A stretch of 64,000 nt of DNA from Haliotis asinina (lineage: Eukaryota; Mollusca; Gastropoda; Lepetellida; Haliotidae), in contig NC_090288.1 of the NCBI RefSeq assembly GCF_037392515.1, positions 8,549,501 through 8,613,500 of the forward strand, read 5' to 3'. Shown piece by piece: positions 59,368 to 64,000 of this stretch (positions within the stretch are counted from its first letter, which is position 1; each line of letters opens with the position of its first letter). The position numbers and the translations under genes are program-made. The notes under the pieces were generated by a model. The model did no database searches, was not told the origin of the DNA, and saw only the letters and a program-made list of their open reading frames with translations.

Positions 59368-59549
59368 TAGTTCGGAACTTCGGTTTTTGTGGTATATTCC
59401 GACTTCACAGAAGAACAGCCCTAGTTTTATTCTCTTAATGTCAGTCAGGGTAACAACAAGTACCTTCTAATATTTTGACGTCTTTCGGTTTGAGCAGAGA
59501 CCATACAATATACTATTTTATGGTCTTTGGTTGGACGACATGGAGTTGC

Positions 59550-60123
59550 GTACAGTGGTCAGATGAAATAGCCACCTCTACATGCATGTAGGTTACCAAA
59601 GGACGTTGTCGTGTATGGAGACGTCATAACAAAAGGATATGACCCATGCAGATGACACCATTGGTGGTGGTCCAGTGACGGTGTTAGGTTGTGTTTCGTA
59701 TGACTGCAAGTTGCATCTCATTACAGTACCTGTGAATCTCAGAGGTCAAGGTTATCACCAGGAAGAACTACACTGGTCATGATGCCACATTTTGGTAACC
59801 ATCCCTTCGACAGTTGCCCAGTATTAATCATTGATGACAATGCTAGGCTTCACCATGCCCGTGCCGTCATCGCTCATTTGCAAAATAACGCCATCAACAC
59901 ATTACCCTGACCGGCAAGGAGCCCCATCGAGCATTTTGTGGCTACCTTGATGGTCAAGAGCGAGCCAGAGATCCTTTTGTTCAAATCTGCAGGAACTGAT
60001 GCAGGAAAACTATCAGGACTGGCAGAGGGTTACGATGTTGAGAACCCGATGTTTGATTGGGAGCATGAGGATAGGACTGGCAGATGTTATACGTGCAAGA
60101 GGCAGCCACACCAGATACTGTAG
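59550..60123 (+). pseudogene. Decayed transposase of a different Tc1 subfamily
   Basis: Plus-strand reading frames, broken by several stops and shifts, give HADDTIGGGPVTVLGCVSYD, then DDNARLHHARAVIAHLQNNA, then PARSP..IEH and finally a GSHTRY-type end near 60110-60120. These are in the order of the catalytic core of a Tc1-type transposase. The wording differs from the intact element next door, so this is not a copy of it. No terminal repeats could be found. It is an old fragment covering about the last 190 codons. Confidence 0.8.
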
Positions 60124-60812
60124 TGGTGGCTAATACAACCGCAACAATGAATGAGTCAGTTCAAATTTAACGTTATATTTTCAATATTTCAGACACATAG
60201 TAACGAGAAAAGCATTGGTTTAACTATAAGGTATATCTGCCTCAAAGGACAGTAAACTATTAGCACGTTATAGCAATTTGAGTAAAAATCCCTAGCCATT
60301 TCAAATGATAAATGGCATTATTCAACACAAAGATCAAATTTACCTGTAATGATATTAAATATGAGCTATAGACCACCAGTAGCTAAATCTGGACATTCTA
60401 GCTGGGGATGATGGGGACTTACAGTACTTTGGCTTCACGTATGCACCCCCAGCATGAATTAACCATATCTTTGATCACTGGCAGTGAATATGTCACTACT
60501 GCGTGACAGTCACATTGGTGGTCTAGTCATAGTGACCATTCGTTGTTGCTGTGTTTTCCTCTGATACTTTAATTCTTTTAAATCGTAAAAGTATTTTAGA
60601 GTTTCCAGATTTGTAAGCTAAATGTGCTAAACATATACAACTTGAAGTGTTTTTGTACTTAAACAAAAAGTGGGTGTTGTTTGGAGGAATATGCATGTGT
60701 ATGTCTTCTCACATCGCACCATTCACGGAACACAGTCACTCGTGATATATTTTGACACAATCAGCATTATGAAACAATATAATACAATCACAAACAGGGT
60801 GTGTCATGAACC
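60124..60812. other. Intergenic sequence between the Tc1 fossil and the MGC-start gene
   Basis: AT-rich unique sequence; nothing recognised. Confidence 0.5.
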
Positions 60813-60818
60813 TTTATT
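60813..60818 (-). terminator. Possible polyadenylation signal for the MGC-start gene
   Basis: AATAAA on the minus strand about 320 bases after the stop codon at 61135. Another A/T-rich candidate lies near 60901-60912, so the exact site is uncertain. Confidence 0.3.
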
Positions 60819-61134
60819 ACAAATATAAACACAAATAACATAAGTATGTGTAAAATATTTCACAACGTTCACATAATAACACACACTTGAGATATGAACA
60901 TTATTTATTTTAAGAACAATTTACCGTAAATATTTACACACAGGTAAACGGAAAACTGTTTTCACATTTTCAAATCTACAGCTGCTTTAACATATACTGC
61001 ATCTGGCTATACGCGTTCCTTAGCCTTGATGACATATTTTTTGCAGTTTATGGAGTTAATGTTCCTGGTTTCGTATTTCCATCAACCGACACATCTTGAA
61101 AACCATCACCAGCTCGCTCTTCTAGGAAGCTGAT

Positions 61135-61772
61135 TTACTTCCTGGCTGCGTTCTTCCTCTTTGCCGCCCGCTCTTCCTCAAGCTTCTTCAGTTTCTCCTC
61201 CCTCATCTGGAGCTGATGTTCCGCCCTCATTTTCTTCAGGAACTGGCGACGTTTCTTCTCGTCCTTGACAGCTTTGTGTTTGATTTCTCTGTCCAATTGT
61301 TTCCTCTGGACTTGCTCCACAAACCTGTTTGAAAACATAGATTGATTTAGATCAATATAAAATTGATGCAAAAGCAAGGGTATCAATTACACATCTTTCA
61401 GATCTTTTAGAATCTTCGTTCTAAAGATGTTTACCTGTCAAATCGGAATAGATCTGCCTTCTGTCGCCTCCTCTCAGCTGTGTAGAAGCATCGCACTGGG
61501 ATTTGCTCCAGACGACGGGGAGATTTGCCACGGGGAACAACCCCCTCCACGGCGGGAACAGAGAAGGCCACTCCTCCACTGGACTGACGGTCGGGGACCA
61601 AGCCCTCATCTCGTAACTGTTGAAGAATCTCCTCCCCTGACAGACGGGGTGTGGGCAATGTCACCTGACTCTTCGCGTAGTACAGTTCCTGAGGACAGTT
61701 TATCGTGCCCGCCAGAGCCTCCTCTGGAGATGTTTGCTTGAAAGGTATAACCTTGGTCTGTTTGCAGCCCAT
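61135..61772 (-). CDS. Small MGC-start helical protein, possibly stathmin-domain-containing 1-like, two exons
   Basis: Exons 61772-61435 and 61324-61135 join in phase (Arg113 is split) to give 175 residues. The protein starts MGCKQT: Gly2 with Thr6 fits the N-myristoylation pattern, and Cys3 could be palmitoylated, so membrane attachment is likely. Residues 44-60 (SGEEILQQLRDEGLVPD) and 83-91 (KSPRRLEQI) resemble, from memory, the ILEEL..GII and PPARLEKL segments of vertebrate STMND1. The second exon (114-175) is a highly charged, Lys/Glu/Gln-rich helix with no proline, coiled-coil-like as in stathmins. Vertebrate STMND1 is longer (about 270 residues). The gene model is firm because codon structure, splice sites and stop agree. 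The family name is a suggestion. Confidence 0.75.
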
Positions 61773-61858
61773 TTTAGACCAAGATATTTAGCATCTATGA
61801 AACACACGTCCAGTCTCCACGAATGCCGTCGAGACAATTGCGTGACGACACAATTACG

Positions 61859-61866
61859 TGACGTCA
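61859..61866 (-). promoter_or_regulatory. Palindromic cAMP response element upstream of the MGC-start gene
   Basis: Perfect TGACGTCA, 87-94 bases upstream of the ATG at 61772, within a stretch with several more CGTGACG-type motifs (61840-61866). The position suits a promoter-proximal CREB/ATF site. Confidence 0.45.
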
Positions 61867-61951
61867 TAATGAAGTAACTTCGCACATTGTACCCATGTGG
61901 GGTGATGAGCAAACGAGACTGTTCCCACTATCCCAGTTCATTCTAACCTAC

Positions 61952-61994
61952 AAATATCATTCATTCATTCATTCATTTATTCATTCATTCACAA
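61952..61994. repeat. (ATTC)n microsatellite
   Basis: About ten CATT units with a single TATT variant. A second array of the same kind lies at 63709-63746. Confidence 0.85.
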
Positions 61995-62153
61995 GAATGA
62001 TCATTCAATAGATCCGAGCCATCATGTCACAAATCGTCCCTCGGGAATGGTACACAATACCATACTAAACACTAAATGGGTGCTTTAAAATACTAACATG
62101 TCCATGTCTGTCTGAGATAACTGTGATTTATCTGCACCACTAAGTTTTCGTAG

Positions 62154-62407
62154 CGTTACAACATTCGTAAGCCTATGATAACGTATAGAGTTACGACATT
62201 CGTAAGCCTGTGATAACGTATAGAGTTACGACATTCGTAAGCCTATGATAACGTATAGAGTTACGACATTCGTAAGCCTATGATAACGTATAGAGTTACG
62301 ACATTCGTAAGCCTATGATAACTTATAGAGTTACGACATTCGTAAGCCTATGATAACTTATAGAGTTACGACATTCGTAAGCCTATGATAACTTATAGAG
62401 TTACGAC
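62154..62407. repeat. 35-bp tandem array, seven copies plus a partial
   Basis: ATTCGTAAGCCT occurs at 62163, 62198, 62233, 62268, 62303, 62338 and 62373, exactly 35 bases apart. A final partial copy ends at ACGACAGG. The units start GAGTTACGACATTCGTAAGC. The last three copies share an ACTTATA variant where earlier ones have ACGTATA, so they probably arose together. Confidence 0.95.
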
Positions 62408-62804
62408 AGGTCTAAATATGCCACTCAAAGAAGAAATGTTTCACCCCAAATTTCACATAGAGATATTTTTATGACCACTTATATGACATATCCCAGGTTG
62501 CATCTGTTTATAGTTCATCTTCTGACGGTGGTCTTTGTCATCACGTATGGTATTCTGTTGCCTTGACGCTCGGTGAAGAATCACAATATAAAAAATAAAA
62601 ATTAACATCTAAAACACAAACAAAACTTCGAAAGTGCTTACTTGACAATATTTGCTACCAGGTAAATGTACACAGTATCCGTTTAGAGCAAAACATTTCA
62701 ATAGATAACCATCTAAATTTGAATAAAATCAATACACGACTCAGTATATTTAGTCTGATCTGGTCTCCAAAGCACTCAGATTTGAGTAGTAGCATACGAG
62801 TACA
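62408..62804 (+). other. Upstream region of the lectin gene
   Basis: Between the 35-bp array and the start codon. An AATATAAAAAATAAAA stretch at 62585-62600 could hold a TATA-like element, but it is 200 bases from the ATG and the region is generally AT-rich. Confidence 0.3.
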
Positions 62805-64000
62805 ATGAAGACGTTAACGATATTGATGATCCTTTCAATGGCGACCTACACCTCAACTCACATTAGATCTGTATGGGGTACTAAAAGCATGGCAGACATT
62901 TTGATCAACAAAAACATTTTGACTGAAGTTTCAAATGCTCTTACGGACACCCAATGCGTTGTTCTTTGTCTCCAGAATGAGGCGTGTGTGTCTGTGTTCC
63001 ACAGACGGCAACGCCGACGGTGTCAGCTCCATGACGTGCTGTTTCTGTCGCCGCAGGACGGAGAAGAAGAGGCGGGTACAGTCTACTACAGCGTCAGAAC
63101 GGGTGAGCATATATATGGTGTTTTACGCAGGATAAACAGAAATGCAAAACCTACGTTATGATTCCAGCGTTTAAGCAATGATGTTGTGATTGTTTTAGTC
63201 TTGTGGTTAAGCAGTCTTTATTTTCTCATTTAACAATATTCCAGCAACATATTTTATATTTGGAATTACGTGTTCTTAGTAAAGTACAAATTCCAGTCCG
63301 TTTTCGCTTGAGTCGCATGCGGGTTTCGAACCCGCACCCAATCAGGGACCCAATCGCCAGCGCACAAAGTCAGCTGCCTAACCCGCTCCGCTTCCACAAA
63401 ATTGAAGTTGGACAACTGGTAGTCTACACTTTCGAAATGGCATTGTGCAATCATACTAATGATAATCCAGCAAGATAGCCCAAGAAAGGGCCTGTACACT
63501 GTAGCCACGTAGGGAACAAACGTTTTAACCGTTACTTTACACCACTGCCTGTGTTTACATTCAGGCATGAGTATGACTGTATGCCGCTTTTAGCAATATT
63601 CCTGCAATGTCACGGCAACGGACACCAGAAATGGGTTATCACATTGAATCCATGTGGGTTGTCGGACCAGCGGGTTAACCACTTTGCTTATCCCATCGCT
63701 CCTGTACATTTATTTATTCATTCATTCATTCATTCACTCATTCATTCGAACAGGCATCCGATAGATCCACCATGCACCTATCCTATAGGTCCGTCATAAA
63801 AGGTCCGCAGTTTGGGTATGCGAAATGGATGTTTCAGGTTCTGTACATACTGACTTGTTCTTGACCACCCCAGGTGACTGTCCGTCCGGCTACGTCCACA
63901 ACCGCCTCCTCAACTTCTGCTACCAGCTTCATACTGACCAGAAGAAGTACAATGTCAGTGTTGCTGACTGCAGGTCAAGAGGCGAATATCTGGCTGTCAT
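62805..64000 (+). CDS. Secreted PAN/apple-like plus C-type lectin protein, 5' part only
   Basis: Exon 1 is 62805-63102 and exon 2 starts at 63874 after the acceptor CACCCCAG. It runs off the window, so only the first 141 residues or so are visible. Residues 1 to about 18 form a signal peptide (MKTLTILMILSMATYTST). Residues about 40-95 contain DTQCVVLCLQNEACVSVF and RRCQLHDV, the spaced cysteines of a PAN/apple-type module. Exon 2 starts GDCPSGYV, then FCYQLH, a DCRSRGEYLAV helix segment and the split codon at the window edge. This is the first third of a C-type lectin domain. Such PAN-lectin proteins are common, expanded secreted families in molluscs, usually linked to immune recognition or mucus. 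Whether the lectin binds sugar (EPN/QPD, WND motifs) cannot be seen here. Confidence 0.8.
63225..63555 (-). repeat. SINE family A remains split by a tRNA-like insertion
   Basis: A family A tail piece (AACAATATTCCAGCAACA, near 63232) and a head piece (about 63488-63555, TTTTAACCGTTACTTTAC) flank 200 bases of other sequence. That sequence includes GGGTTTCGAACCCGCACCC (63320-63338), whose reverse complement looks like a B box. It suggests one SINE inside another. All of it lies in intron 1 of the lectin gene. Confidence 0.35.
63560..63700 (-). repeat. SINE family A copy
   Basis: GCCGCTTTTAGCAATATTCC, TGCAATGTCACGGCAACGG, ACACCAGAAATGGGTTATCA and GTTAACCACTTTGCTTATCC. It lies in intron 1 of the lectin gene. 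Confidence 0.72.

Noticed and set aside
62154-62407. CRISPR-like regular repeat
   Set aside because: Repeats are head to tail with no spacers, in an animal genome: a tandem satellite.
63310-63400. tRNA gene on the minus strand
   Set aside because: Only a B-box-like stretch is clear; no complete cloverleaf with anticodon could be read, and it sits among SINE pieces.
1-64000. Retroviral, LTR, Polinton-like or CRISPR systems
   Set aside because: No reverse transcriptase, integrase, capsid or envelope motifs, paired long direct repeats or spacer arrays were seen on either strand.

Overview
The window is animal nuclear DNA: genes split by GT-AG introns, much intronic and intergenic sequence, AT-rich non-coding DNA and many short interspersed repeats. 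The dominant repeats are two SINE-like families that share a (GTGA)n-flanked tail with an 'agcaatattccagc' core. I associate this tail with gastropod molluscs, abalone (Haliotis) in particular. That assignment is from memory, not from a search.

Layout. 1-16.3 kb has no gene I can support, only SINE pieces, GAGT/GTGA arrays and low-complexity DNA. A CpG-rich patch at 16.3-16.6 kb could be a promoter or first exon of a minus-strand gene running leftwards. PPP4R2 (protein phosphatase 4 regulatory subunit 2) lies on the plus strand at 20770-31544 in seven exons with consistent phases, giving 541 residues and the conserved C-terminal EPMDQD. A CRELD gene (cysteine-rich with EGF-like domains) lies on the minus strand at 55258-34411, tail to tail with PPP4R2. 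Ten shared exons end in the same phase as two different terminal exons. One (44164-43941) encodes a two-span membrane tail like CRELD1. The other (34520-34411) encodes an acidic tail ending in RDEL, an ER-retrieval signal like CRELD2. One invertebrate gene thus seems able to make both protein types that vertebrates make from two paralogues. A perfect ER stress element (CCAAT-N9-CCACG) lies about 380 bp upstream of its start.

57.8-59.4 kb holds a complete-looking Tc1 transposon (27-bp perfect terminal repeats, TA duplications, open DD34E transposase). A decayed transposase of a different Tc1 subfamily follows it at once. At 61.1-61.8 kb a two-exon minus-strand gene encodes a 175-residue protein with an MGC N-terminus and a charged helical tail, possibly a stathmin-domain-containing 1 relative. 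A 35-bp tandem array lies at 62.15-62.41 kb. At the right edge begins a secreted protein with a PAN/apple-like segment followed by a C-type lectin domain, cut by the window end.

Other mobile DNA: two roughly 600-bp non-autonomous elements with about 100-bp terminal inverted repeats in the last CRELD intron, a 100-bp TA-flanked palindrome, a second large palindrome, and a probable 5S-rRNA-derived SINE. I saw no retroviral, LTR or Polinton-like element.
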